Shown here: positions 1 through 6,712 of the stretch, in pieces
Layout of the letters: each line of letters begins with the position of its first letter
Position numbering within the stretch: the first letter of the stretch is position 1
Source of the DNA: Candidatus Bathyarchaeota archaeon
GTDB taxonomy: Archaea; Asgardarchaeota; Lokiarchaeia; Sigyniarchaeales; Sigyniarchaeaceae
DNA: 16,452 nt
Reading direction: 5' to 3'
Assembly (NCBI GenBank): GCA_014729935.1
Contig: WJJB01000321.1
Location: 1-16,452 of the forward strand
The notes under the pieces: generated by a model
Databases searched by the model: none
What the model saw: only the letters and a program-made list of their open reading frames with translations
What the model was told of the DNA's origin: nothing
Translations under genes and position numbers: made by a program

Positions 1-249
1 GGCATGATGATGATGGCACCGGGCGGGGCGGCAGCAGGTGGTGGCATTGCGGGTTCTGGACAACAAACAAAATCATGCCCGAAATGCGGTGCATCAAACT
101 CGGTGGATACCAAGTTTTGCAGGAATTGTGGGTTTAATTTCCCTGGTGCCGAAGATGATGACGGGAATGGACCGAAGTTCTGTCCTGAATGCGGCGCGAA
201 GACAGGAGGCGCCAAGTTTTGCCCTGAATGTGGGAATAAGCTGGTTTAA
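1..249 (+). CDS. C-terminal end of SPFH/YdjI-like protein with double zinc ribbon (partial)
   Basis: The reading frame is open from the first base and stops with TAA, so this is the last 82 codons of a gene that begins outside the window. What is visible is a Met/Gly/Ala-rich linker followed by two zinc ribbons of the short CPxCG...FCxxCG kind (CPKCG/FCRNCG, then FCPECG/FCPECG). A Met- and Gly-rich linker leading into a double zinc ribbon is the usual tail of the stomatin/prohibitin (SPFH) family called virion-core-protein-like or YdjI in Bacillus. The SPFH domain itself is not in the window, so the assignment rests on the tail and on the two YdjG-like genes that follow. Many unrelated archaeal proteins also end in double zinc ribbons, which is the main alternative. 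The ATG run near the start of the window is probably internal to the gene. Confidence 0.55.
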   Translation, partial: GMMMMAPGGAAAGGGIAGSGQQTKSCPKCGASNSVDTKFCRNCGFNFPGAEDDDGNGPKFCPECGAKTGGAKFCPECGNKLV

Positions 250-357
250 TCCTGCCAACAATTTGCTATATCTATTCTCTTTATTTTTTCCATGGCATGT
301 TTTTTTCAACGACCCAATGGAATTGAGGATGAATGGAAATAAGATCGTGGCTTCCCG

Positions 358-371
358 GAAAAATTTATATG
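358..371 (+). promoter_or_regulatory. TATA-like promoter element for the zinc-ribbon pair
   Basis: An A-rich stretch leads into TTTATATGG about 55-65 nt upstream of the ATG at 425, which fits an archaeal BRE/TATA box with transcription starting near 392-396 and a leader of about 30 nt. Two T-rich tracts just upstream (about 280-291 and 300-307) could end transcription from the preceding gene, so the zinc-ribbon pair may have its own promoter. This is a motif call only. Confidence 0.45.
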
Positions 372-424
372 GTTGAAGGCTAATCTCCTACTTGTAACAA
401 GCTAGTTCTTAACAAGGTATAGCA

Positions 425-1510
425 ATGAACCAAGGAAGTGGGTACAAACACATGTCAGAAGAACAGGATTCGCAAGCACTCACGATGACCTGTGATACCT
501 GCGGTGCAGTGTTTCCAATCTCTCCCGAGGATCTCGTGGTAACTTGCAGTTATTGCGGGGAATCATACGATGTGGAGGGAAAGAAGATCCCCGATCATCA
601 AATGCTGCCATCAAAGGATATCAACGAGATACGCGCCAATTTCGAGGAATTCTTGAAGAGAAATCGCGCTGAATCGGGAAATATCGTGGAACTCCGGGCT
701 AATTACATTCCATATTGGGTGGTGCCATTCGAGTCAGATACGCATTACTACGGCGTGAAAACCAGCACGGTTACAAGGTACAAGACGGTCACGTACAAGG
801 ATTCGGAGGGAAACACGAAAACCAAGAGAGTTCCATACACTGTCACCGTGTACCGGGATGAGGAAGGAGACTTCCACAGGTCAGGTAGAGAAAACGTGAT
901 AGCACGCAAGCATACGGCTTTTTATGGCTTCGATCATTTCCAAAAAGGTTTATTCTTGGACAACATCCAACCCTTTGATTTCAATGGTGTCAAGGAGCAT
1001 AATGCGGAATTTATCAACGCGGAAGTAGACGCAGGTGAATCCCAGCAAAATGCTTATGGCCGGATAGAGAATCATAATAGAAGTATTGCTGCAGGCAAAG
1101 TAAGCAAGCTCGTACGCTGTGACTCGAATATTAACCTGCAATATCCCATCTACGTGCATGCACCCTTGTGGCAGGCACGATACAAGTATCAAGGGAAGAT
1201 ATACAAGATGTCAGCATCGGGAGACACTGGCACCGTCTTGAAAGGTGAAATCCCCCTTTCGTTTGCCCGGAGAATGATGAATCTTATCATCGGTTTGGCA
1301 ATCATGTTCACCGGGATTATCTTGGGTGAATGGCTAGGATTCCAAATCCTCGTAGCGGGAGATGATAAGGGCTACATCATGATTATTGTTGGATTGGTGA
1401 TGATGGCTCTCTCGTTCTTCTTCACGAGAACCGCATTCAAGATGCAACTTGAAAAATCCGAGAAGATTAAAAAACCGAAGAAGAGGAAGAAAAACAAGGA
1501 GGATAACTAA
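425..1510 (+). CDS. Zinc-ribbon membrane protein, YdjG-like (first paralogue)
   Basis: The protein has 361 residues. A TFIIB-type zinc ribbon lies at the N-terminus (C23, C26, C41, C44), followed by a soluble region of about 240 residues rich in beta strands and aromatic residues. Two hydrophobic segments at about residues 286-303 and 318-336 are separated by a short loop, and a Lys-rich cytoplasmic-type tail ends the protein. This is the layout of the zinc-ribbon membrane proteins known in Bacillus as YdjG, which work with PspA and the SPFH protein YdjI in membrane stress. The next gene is a paralogue: both have a YxPxWV-like motif near residue 95-100 and a (Y/F)PIY ... Y.GK ... G(D/S)(T/S)G motif just before the membrane segments. 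The ATG at 425 is used here. The in-frame ATG at 452 has a better-placed GGAAGTGG upstream and may be the true start. Function is inferred from architecture and neighbours. Confidence 0.7.
   Translation: MNQGSGYKHMSEEQDSQALTMTCDTCGAVFPISPEDLVVTCSYCGESYDVEGKKIPDHQMLPSKDINEIRANFEEFLKRNRAESGNIVELRANYIPYWVVPFESDTHYYGVKTSTVTRYKTVTYKDSEGNTKTKRVPYTVTVYRDEEGDFHRSGRENVIARKHTAFYGFDHFQKGLFLDNIQPFDFNGVKEHNAEFINAEVDAGESQQNAYGRIENHNRSIAAGKVSKLVRCDSNINLQYPIYVHAPLWQARYKYQGKIYKMSASGDTGTVLKGEIPLSFARRMMNLIIGLAIMFTGIILGEWLGFQILVAGDDKGYIMIIVGLVMMALSFFFTRTAFKMQLEKSEKIKKPKKRKKNKEDN
1496..1502 (+). promoter_or_regulatory. Strong Shine-Dalgarno site of the second zinc-ribbon gene
   Basis: AAGGAGG lies inside the last codons of the preceding gene and ends 10 nt before the ATG at 1513. 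It fixes that start and indicates that the two zinc-ribbon genes are translated from one transcript. Confidence 0.75.
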
Positions 1511-1512
1511 CC

Positions 1513-2532
1513 ATGGTGCAAATTGAATGTCCCGAATGTGCCGCGGACCTGAATGTTCCAGCCTCATCACCCATCCATACCTGCGATTATTGTGGTAGTG
1601 CCATTCAAATTTCTCAAATGATTGATTCAGGTGCGGAGACCGGGGCAACGGAAGATCAAAAGAAGCAATTCATCATCCAAGATCATTACATCATCCGGTG
1701 CAAGTACAATCATGATCAAGTGAAATCCTTGCTTGTTGATTGGGTACAAAAAATACCGGGAGCACCGCAAGATTTCGAAGGTGCCGCCAATATCAACCGG
1801 ATCGACTTGAAATTTTACCCGTTATGGGTTGGCGAGATTGCTGCAACCAGTGATTATGTTGGATTGGACGATTGGCCGAGATTCAGCAAGCCAGCACATG
1901 ACAGGCCTGGATGGTATGAGCATGTATCCTATTACAAGCGAGAGGAATCCGGCAGGGTCATCAGGGAGTATCAGGTTCCAATCATGGCTCTTGATATCCA
2001 GAAACTTCCAAAGTATCTCAGGACATATAACGTCACAACCACGGGCAAAGAATTCTTCGATATCACGCACTGCAAGAAATTGGGTGGTGAAATCGTTGAT
2101 TCCATATATACCATGGATCAAGCAGATAAAATGGTGAGACAGGAAGCCCTGAACAAGCAAACCAACGAGATGCACAAGGAAGTGAAAAAGATCACCAGTA
2201 GAAATGATGACATCCAGCAAAAGGGTTTGTTTTACATCCACTTCCCAATTTACGAGATCTCTTTCAATTACAATGGGAAACCACATGATGCCTTGGTTGA
2301 TGGATCGAGCGGGCGCATTGTTCATGTCAAGGTGCCGGTATCAAAGGAATTCCGGGTGAAAACCCTCTCGGCAAGTGCCGCGTTTGGAGTGGTTGGTACT
2401 CTCATGATAGCCCTTGGATCTCTCGAATACCTGATGTTTTTCAATATCGCGGGTGGAATCGGGTTGATCATCGTTGCCTTGATGTTCCTTGGCCTTAACC
2501 TGAGAAAGAAGGCATCAGAGAGGCAAAAATAG
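1513..2532 (+). CDS. Zinc-ribbon membrane protein, YdjG-like (second paralogue)
   Basis: The protein has 339 residues and starts 2 nt after the stop of its paralogue. The zinc ribbon is at the very N-terminus (C6, C9, C24, C27). A soluble region of about 250 residues follows, containing FYPLWVGEI and, near residue 245, FPIYEISFNYNGK with a following DGSSG, the counterparts of motifs in the upstream protein. Two hydrophobic segments lie at about residues 285-303 and 309-328, and the tail is short and basic. The predicted topology is a membrane hairpin with the zinc-binding and soluble parts on the same side, probably cytoplasmic. The pair and the preceding SPFH-like tail suggest a membrane-associated complex like YdjG/YdjI. 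The two paralogues have diverged strongly in the middle, so they probably form a heteromer rather than being redundant; this is inference. Confidence 0.68.
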   Translation: MVQIECPECAADLNVPASSPIHTCDYCGSAIQISQMIDSGAETGATEDQKKQFIIQDHYIIRCKYNHDQVKSLLVDWVQKIPGAPQDFEGAANINRIDLKFYPLWVGEIAATSDYVGLDDWPRFSKPAHDRPGWYEHVSYYKREESGRVIREYQVPIMALDIQKLPKYLRTYNVTTTGKEFFDITHCKKLGGEIVDSIYTMDQADKMVRQEALNKQTNEMHKEVKKITSRNDDIQQKGLFYIHFPIYEISFNYNGKPHDALVDGSSGRIVHVKVPVSKEFRVKTLSASAAFGVVGTLMIALGSLEYLMFFNIAGGIGLIIVALMFLGLNLRKKASERQK

Positions 2533-2545
2533 CGAGGAGAATAAT

Positions 2546-2566
2546 TGGGATTGACTTTAAATCCCA
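2546..2566. terminator. Bidirectional hairpin between convergent genes
   Basis: TGGGATT (2546-2552) and AATCCCA (2560-2566) form a perfect 7-bp stem with a 7-nt loop. On the + strand the stem is followed by a T-rich run (2567-2581), which overlaps the end of the opposing gene. On the - strand it begins directly after the TAA of the disordered-protein gene. Position and symmetry fit a terminator shared by the two convergent transcripts. Confidence 0.55.
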
Positions 2567-4582
2567 TTATTTCAATTTTTTTACCTTTTCCCGCATTAAA
2601 CGTATTTTTTCAACGAGAACATCCAATTCTTGCTTTAGTTGGCCCAAGCGTTCCTGGTATTCTTGTTGATTTAGTGCTCCTTTTTCCAACTCGCTCTTAA
2701 GGTCTTTTTTTGCCCGTTCTACCGAGAAACGTTTCCCTTCGAGTGCGATCAAGGATTGAAGTAGACCATCCCTAGTTTCAGGGAGGGAATCTATGTCAAC
2801 ATCTGAACCAATTGGTTGTACCCTGTTCCCTTGAATCGATGCGCTAGGCCCCTTGGACGAGCCAAAGAGTATTTGCTTGGATGTCGATGAGTCTTCCTTC
2901 TCCCGTAACCTGTTTTGGATGGAGCCAGTGAACAGGCTCATGGAATCGGTGGTTGGATCAGTATTTTCTTGGGATGTTACTCCGGGAGATGCCGGGAGTG
3001 CCCCAAGGTTGGTGGCCGTGGCCGGAGATATTCCTTCAGGTGTGTCCTTGGTCTTTTTTTCTTTTTTCTTGGGGACTTTCTTCCTTACGGGAGATTCTGG
3101 CGACTGCGCCCGAAATACGCTAAGAGTTTCTGGAAGATCTCCTTGTTCTTCTTCCTCGATACCATCTCGATTTTCATTCCTTTGTACGAAGATAGTGCCT
3201 GAAAATGCACCCGAATCACTTGTGGTTTCGGTATTGCTAGATGATGCAACCTGTGCTCGTTCATCATCCTCACGGGACATCCCCGCCTCGATAGTCTCAC
3301 CCAACCAACCAGGTGGGGTGAAATCATCCTCATCCCTTCCTTCTAACTTATTTATCGATGTGAGTGATTTTTCATCACCCCAGCTTATTGTTTCATCTTC
3401 CCGTGAGCTATTCACATCAGGCAGGGATGGAGGTGCTTCTCCTGGGGGTTTATTCACTGTAATTTTTACTGGAATGTTTGCATCTTCCATTTCTTCCTTG
3501 TCATCCTGATCGATGACCATGGTGTCCGATTTTACTTCACCCTCGTCCTTCATTGATAATTCGGTCTCCACATCAATACCATCGATGTCTGGCACGTTGA
3601 TCTTGATGGGTTTAGGCACGAGTAATGGATTTTGCCGAATGGATTTTAATGGTTTTGGATGCGCCCTCGCAACTTTCCCATTAGTATCGATCGCGTGCTT
3701 CACCTCATCGTATATCTGATCGATGGCATTATCGATGGGATCTTGGGTAGTTGCTTCTACTGTGGGGCTTGAAATTCTTTCTTGATCTTCTTGGCTTTCT
3801 TGGCTTTCCTTGCCTTCTTGATCTTCTTGCTCTTCTTGCTCTTCTCCCGGTGCCTGGTTGTCTTGAAGTGAATCTCTTGTATCCCCAACCGGCTTTTTCA
3901 GGATCCTGACTGGTTTTATCTTGAGCTTGAGCTTGCTAGATCCGATGATGCTCTTCAAGGGTTTCACCTCGTCACTCCCCTTAACAGGCATGGATGATCT
4001 AATTTCTTCTTGCCCTGCAGGTTCCATGGAAGATAATGATTCTTTTGTTGGCTTATTGGCGATTGCAAGTTTCTCCTCGGGAGTCAAGATCTTGGGTAAT
4101 TTCAAGATGGGGTTGAGCTTGCCTTTCCCCACGGGTGATTTCATTGCTTTTCCAGGGATCTCAACATTACCTGCTGTATCCCTCGATGGGGGGTGCATTG
4201 CAGGGGTTTCCGGGGGAATAGGTTTCGCGGGTATCGGCCGTCCCATACTGGTGTCAGGCTTCCCTTCCCCGATAACCTTCGATTCCATGGCTTTCTTCAA
4301 GTTTTCAAGAAATTGGTCCATCTTGGTAACTATGGTTTTCATTTCCTTGAACCAATATGCATACACGTCCCATTCTTTTAATAGGACGAGGATGGCAGAT
4401 GCATCCTTGACGAGAGATATGGGGAGTTCGCTATCTTCTATTAAAATAATGATGTTGCTCAATGCTTCCATTAATTGCTCTCTCCGTGATTCCTCCTCGT
4501 CAGTATTTAATTCTTTCTGCATGTAATCGTTATAAATTTCGGAGATCCTATTTCGCATCTCTTGAAGCGCTTTTGTTTCCAT
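2567..4582 (-). CDS. Long intrinsically disordered protein with helical ends, unknown function
   Basis: The protein has 671 residues and no recognisable enzyme domain. Residues 1 to about 100 are helical and include a hydrophobic, aromatic stretch (VYAYWFKEM) that suggests a small folded helical domain. Residues of about 105-610 are low-complexity, rich in P, S, E, D and K, and lack hydrophobic periodicity, so they are probably disordered. Within them are short basic/hydrophobic motifs that recur (KPLKSI twice, plus KLKLKIKPVRILKKP, KPIKINVP and LKLPKILTP), which could be peptide-binding motifs. The last 60 residues form a charged helical hairpin (LKSELEKGALNQQEYQERL). That hairpin resembles the end of the GTPase fusion at 8215-10458. 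The start is an ATG. Transcription diverges from the gene pair at 4736. It may be a scaffold or adaptor protein, but this is inferred from architecture only. Confidence 0.72.
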   Translation of the reverse strand: METKALQEMRNRISEIYNDYMQKELNTDEEESRREQLMEALSNIIILIEDSELPISLVKDASAILVLLKEWDVYAYWFKEMKTIVTKMDQFLENLKKAMESKVIGEGKPDTSMGRPIPAKPIPPETPAMHPPSRDTAGNVEIPGKAMKSPVGKGKLNPILKLPKILTPEEKLAIANKPTKESLSSMEPAGQEEIRSSMPVKGSDEVKPLKSIIGSSKLKLKIKPVRILKKPVGDTRDSLQDNQAPGEEQEEQEDQEGKESQESQEDQERISSPTVEATTQDPIDNAIDQIYDEVKHAIDTNGKVARAHPKPLKSIRQNPLLVPKPIKINVPDIDGIDVETELSMKDEGEVKSDTMVIDQDDKEEMEDANIPVKITVNKPPGEAPPSLPDVNSSREDETISWGDEKSLTSINKLEGRDEDDFTPPGWLGETIEAGMSREDDERAQVASSSNTETTSDSGAFSGTIFVQRNENRDGIEEEEQGDLPETLSVFRAQSPESPVRKKVPKKKEKKTKDTPEGISPATATNLGALPASPGVTSQENTDPTTDSMSLFTGSIQNRLREKEDSSTSKQILFGSSKGPSASIQGNRVQPIGSDVDIDSLPETRDGLLQSLIALEGKRFSVERAKKDLKSELEKGALNQQEYQERLGQLKQELDVLVEKIRLMREKVKKLK
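3780..3846. repeat. 9-nt/6-nt simple repeat coding for Glu-Gln/Ser-rich stretch
   Basis: Imperfect repeats of TTCTTG(G/C)(C/T)T units lie inside the gene on the - strand and encode alternating E, Q, S and D residues (EEQEEQEDQEGKESQESQED). This looks like replication-slippage expansion in a disordered coding region. Confidence 0.6.
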
Positions 4583-4678
4583 GGATATCGTAACCCGCTG
4601 TTGTGTAAGAACAGTATCAAGCTTAGAGTTAAAATCTTTAATCGTGAGGGGATTAATTTTTAATCAGTTGACCCCCTA

Positions 4679-4690
4679 GCATATATATTA
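4679..4690 (+). promoter_or_regulatory. Strong TATA box of the two-gene operon at 4736
   Basis: GCATATATATTA is a near-ideal archaeal TATA element in the divergent intergenic region. Transcription would start at about 4708-4715. That lies downstream of the GTG at 4694 and upstream of the ATG at 4736, so it argues for the later start. Confidence 0.65.
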
Positions 4691-4735
4691 TTCGTGCAAA
4701 TTAAGACTGAACACATCACAAGAGATGAAAACGTA

Positions 4736-5194
4736 ATGGGTGACGAAGAGCTTAATTTTGATGATCTCGATAGCTTGGTTGAACCAGTCGACAAGCCTAA
4801 GAACAAGGAGAAAATGATCGAAGTCCTTGGTACAGCCTTTGATAATGGCACACCATTCATCGATTACTGTAAAATGTACGTGTATGCATTAATGCCGATG
4901 GATGCTGATGGGAACGAGTGGAAGGAATACTCATTTATCAGGGAAGATGGAGCCCTCACGAAGGACAAGCGAGACAAGGAAATGGCATTTCTAGTGATCA
5001 AGGAAGAGGTAGTCCGCGGCCTTCCTGAAGTTGTGGAAGGATTGAACGTGACGAAAGTAAACGAGATAGCAGATGATCATGTCAATGACCCCAAGGGATT
5101 CATTGCGGATTTAATGGAAAAGATGCCAGAATTGCCGCTCATCCGTGAGAAGGGAGAATTGCAAAAAGCCATCGATCTCGTAAAAAGCGCGTGA
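4736..5194 (+). CDS. Hypothetical protein, first gene of coupled pair
   Basis: The protein has 152 residues from the ATG at 4736. The frame can be extended to a GTG at 4694, but that codon lies only 4 nt after the TATA box, so the shorter form is preferred; GAGATGA about 8 nt upstream can serve as ribosome-binding site. No family is recognised. The N-terminal 20 residues are acidic and probably flexible (NFDDLDSLVE), then comes a mixed alpha/beta region with a Y/M/F-rich strand (CKMYVYALMPM), and the C-terminal half is helical. There is no signal peptide or membrane segment, so it is probably cytoplasmic. Its stop overlaps the GTG start of the next gene by 4 nt, so the two are translated together and probably act together. 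Confidence 0.7.
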   Translation: MGDEELNFDDLDSLVEPVDKPKNKEKMIEVLGTAFDNGTPFIDYCKMYVYALMPMDADGNEWKEYSFIREDGALTKDKRDKEMAFLVIKEEVVRGLPEVVEGLNVTKVNEIADDHVNDPKGFIADLMEKMPELPLIREKGELQKAIDLVKSA

Positions 5195-5688
5195 TCGTGA
5201 AAACGTGCTTAATTCCTTTCACACCAGGTGATGAAATGCCCGTCAAGGAAATTGATGAGTTATTCAAGAATATCAAGAATAAGTTTGACAAGAATTCCAA
5301 TGGATGGAAGGTCTTGTCGGATATCGATCCAAGGGGGAACAAGGATCTTTTCATTTCAAAAGATTCGGAATTATGGCAAGTAAAAGCAAAAACCGTGAAT
5401 CCGATGGCTAAAATCGCCAAGGGATTTCACGTGAGAAATCTAGATGATGAAATACAAGACATGATCGAGGAAAAGGGGCAAAAAGGGGATAAATTGCTTT
5501 TTTCCATGCTCATACCCCAGGAAAATAATGCTATAATCGCTCAAGGTATTGAAAGCTTCCAGAAAGAACAATCAAATTGCCTCAAATCGATGCTTGCGGA
5601 AAAGAACAAGAACATGGAACGGGATCTCACCCACGAGGTTGAACGTGAATTTGAAAAACGCCATCCCATGCGTGACCTGTTCATGTAG
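5191..5688 (+). CDS. Hypothetical protein, second gene of coupled pair
   Basis: The protein has 165 residues and begins at a GTG overlapping the previous stop (GTGA), the classic arrangement for translational coupling; a second GTG two codons later is also possible. No family is recognised. The N-terminal 110 residues look alpha/beta (VKTCLIPFTPGDEMP at the start, KLLFSMLIPQENN later), and the last 50 residues are a charged helix or coiled coil (EKNKNMERDLTHEVEREFEKR). There is no membrane segment. The strand-rich start followed by a long helix would fit a small alpha/beta fold such as the roadblock/longin class found elsewhere in the window, but I see no motif that proves it. T-rich sequence directly after the stop may end the transcript. 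Confidence 0.68.
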   Translation: MIVKTCLIPFTPGDEMPVKEIDELFKNIKNKFDKNSNGWKVLSDIDPRGNKDLFISKDSELWQVKAKTVNPMAKIAKGFHVRNLDDEIQDMIEEKGQKGDKLLFSMLIPQENNAIIAQGIESFQKEQSNCLKSMLAEKNKNMERDLTHEVEREFEKRHPMRDLFM

Positions 5689-5690
5689 GC

Positions 5691-5698
5691 ATTTTTTC
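5691..5698 (+). terminator. T-tract after the coupled hypothetical pair
   Basis: A short run of T residues (CATTTTTTCCC) begins 3 nt after the TAG at 5688, with a further T-rich run at about 5726-5737. Archaeal transcription often ends at such T-tracts. No stem precedes the first one. Confidence 0.35.
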
Positions 5699-5752
5699 CC
5701 ACTAATTTGAATAGAGCGAGGGACTTTCTTTTTGTTTCCATGAAGATCATTT

Positions 5753-5813
5753 GCACGTCATTATTAAGATTCTCGAGCCACGCTAGTAATGCGACGTGCC
5801 GGCAGGTTTTTTT
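5753..5813 (+). other. Long hairpin followed by T-run, terminator-like or structured RNA
   Basis: GCACGTC (5753-5759) pairs perfectly with GACGTGC (5793-5799), and ATTATTA (5760-5766) pairs with TAGTAAT (5784-5790) through one G-U pair. This gives a 7+7 bp stem with a 2-nt bulge and a 17-nt loop. A run of seven T residues follows at 5807-5813. It may be a second terminator for the upstream operon or part of an RNA in the 289-nt gap before the acyltransferase genes. The T-run also merges into a TATA-like TTTAAATA at 5811. Confidence 0.45.
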
Positions 5814-5818
5814 AAATA
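5811..5818 (+). promoter_or_regulatory. TATA-like element (distal) upstream of acyltransferase genes
   Basis: TTTAAATA matches an archaeal TATA box and would start transcription near 5840-5845. That would give a leader of about 135 nt to the acyltransferase operon, containing the second hairpin, or a short independent RNA. Motif evidence only. Confidence 0.3.
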
Positions 5819-5873
5819 CTCTCTCGAAATAACAAGGGATAAGGAGATGAGTTCAATTTGGTTTGGCGTTCTC

Positions 5874-5899
5874 CCACCTTTCATCATATAGAAGGGTGG
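5874..5899 (+). other. Hairpin upstream of the acyltransferase promoter
   Basis: CCACCTTTC (5874-5882) and GAAGGGTGG (5891-5899) form a 9-bp stem with one G-U pair and an 8-nt A/T loop. It sits just upstream of the proximal TATA-like element. It could be an operator palindrome at the DNA level or a leader structure if transcription starts at the distal promoter. Confidence 0.4.
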
Positions 5900-5907
5900 A
5901 AAGGGGC

Positions 5908-5916
5908 CTAAATATC
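5908..5916 (+). promoter_or_regulatory. TATA-like element (proximal) of acyltransferase operon
   Basis: CTAAATATC is preceded by a purine-rich AAAGGGGC that may act as a BRE. It places transcription start at about 5938-5942 and gives a leader of about 35-40 nt to the TTG at 5978. Confidence 0.4.
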
Positions 5917-5966
5917 TTGAAAATCTCTCCTGACGTTAGATTAATGATCCATTAAAACAAAAGAAC

Positions 5967-5972
5967 GGTGGT
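5967..5972 (+). promoter_or_regulatory. Ribosome-binding site deciding the TTG start
   Basis: GGTGGT ends 5 nt before the TTG at 5978. It supports translation from this TTG; the next in-frame ATG would remove 15 residues and has no comparable site. Confidence 0.6.
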
Positions 5973-5977
5973 AAATA

Positions 5978-6712
5978 TTGTCAAAATTCCATGCATTGTC
6001 GCTCGGGCTCTTAAAGGCATCCATGTTTGATTCGGTTGTAAGCACTGGGCGCACGTTGCTTGAAAATGCCAACCTCTTAGGCCAGGCAGAAGATATCTTT
6101 TATTATTTCACGCACTTTCCCATTCGCAACTGGTTCAAGCTCTACAATAAGATGGACATACGCCACGAGGAAAACATCCCGCGCAAGGGTGGAATGATTG
6201 TCGTTGCGAATCACCGCAGTCACTTGGACCCGATTTTCATCTCTTCGGCGACGTTCAGGAAGATTCACTGGATGTCCAAGATGGAGAACTTCGAGCAACC
6301 CATCATGAAATCCGTATTCAGCATGTGGAGCGCTTTTCCCGTGGAGAGGGGCAAAGGTGATACGAGGGCACTCAGGACCGCAATCGACCACTTGAAAAAT
6401 GATCGTTGCATTGGGGTTTTTCCCGAGGGTACCAGGTCAATAGACGGAACCATGGGACATTTCCACAATGGCGCAGCAAAACTCGCCGTGATGACGGGAG
6501 CAACGTTGATGCCGTGTGGCGTGACTGGCACGTATCAGGTTCTCAAGAAGGGTAAAACCGTACCAAAACCCGTGAAGGTAATAGTTAATTGGGGAACCCC
6601 GGTGCCAACCCACGAGGTGAAAGGACAGCACGAAAACTGGGATCTCGTGAAGTCCTACACCACCAGGATAGAGAAGCAGATCCATGACTTGGTCGGTGAA
6701 AACGCAAAGTGA
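5978..6712 (+). CDS. plsC: PlsC-family 1-acylglycerol-3-phosphate acyltransferase
   Basis: The protein has 244 residues, the usual size for a single-domain lysophosphatidic-acid acyltransferase. It transfers an acyl chain to a glycerolipid or related acceptor at the membrane. All key family motifs are present: motif I NHRSHLD with catalytic H79 and D84, the substrate-binding region around residues 116-126 (WSAFPVERG), motif III FPEGTRS at 148-154, and a later proline motif (MPCGVTG) near 178-184. The N-terminal 50 residues are helical and moderately hydrophobic, as expected for membrane contact. Translation starts at TTG with a good ribosome-binding site. The last codons overlap the next gene by 4 nt. 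PlsC enzymes belong to ester-lipid synthesis in bacteria and eukaryotes, so their presence beside archaeal-type promoters is notable. The true substrate, lipid or another acceptor, cannot be read from the sequence. Confidence 0.9.
   Translation: MSKFHALSLGLLKASMFDSVVSTGRTLLENANLLGQAEDIFYYFTHFPIRNWFKLYNKMDIRHEENIPRKGGMIVVANHRSHLDPIFISSATFRKIHWMSKMENFEQPIMKSVFSMWSAFPVERGKGDTRALRTAIDHLKNDRCIGVFPEGTRSIDGTMGHFHNGAAKLAVMTGATLMPCGVTGTYQVLKKGKTVPKPVKVIVNWGTPVPTHEVKGQHENWDLVKSYTTRIEKQIHDLVGENAK

Noticed and set aside
38..376. An open frame overlapping the end of the first gene in another frame
   Set aside because: The zinc-ribbon frame (CPxCG repeats) is clearly the coding one. The alternative has no recognisable feature and runs through the promoter of the next gene.
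2853..3509. A 218-codon open frame on the + strand
   Set aside because: It lies wholly antisense to the 671-residue disordered-protein gene, and its Ser/Phe-rich composition mirrors the Glu/Asp/Lys codons of the real gene. It has no ribosome-binding site or domain.
3921..4526. A 201-codon open frame on the + strand
   Set aside because: It is also a shadow of the same disordered-protein gene, with no promoter and no motif.
4694..4735. A longer form of the first hypothetical gene starting at GTG 4694
   Set aside because: The GTG lies 4 nt after the TATA box, before the expected transcription start, so it would not be in the messenger.
5847..5891. A 14-codon open frame (MSSIWFGVLPPFII) in the gap before the acyltransferase genes
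   Set aside because: GGAG touches the ATG without spacing, and the frame coincides with the hairpin arm at 5874-5882. A leader peptide is possible but not supported.
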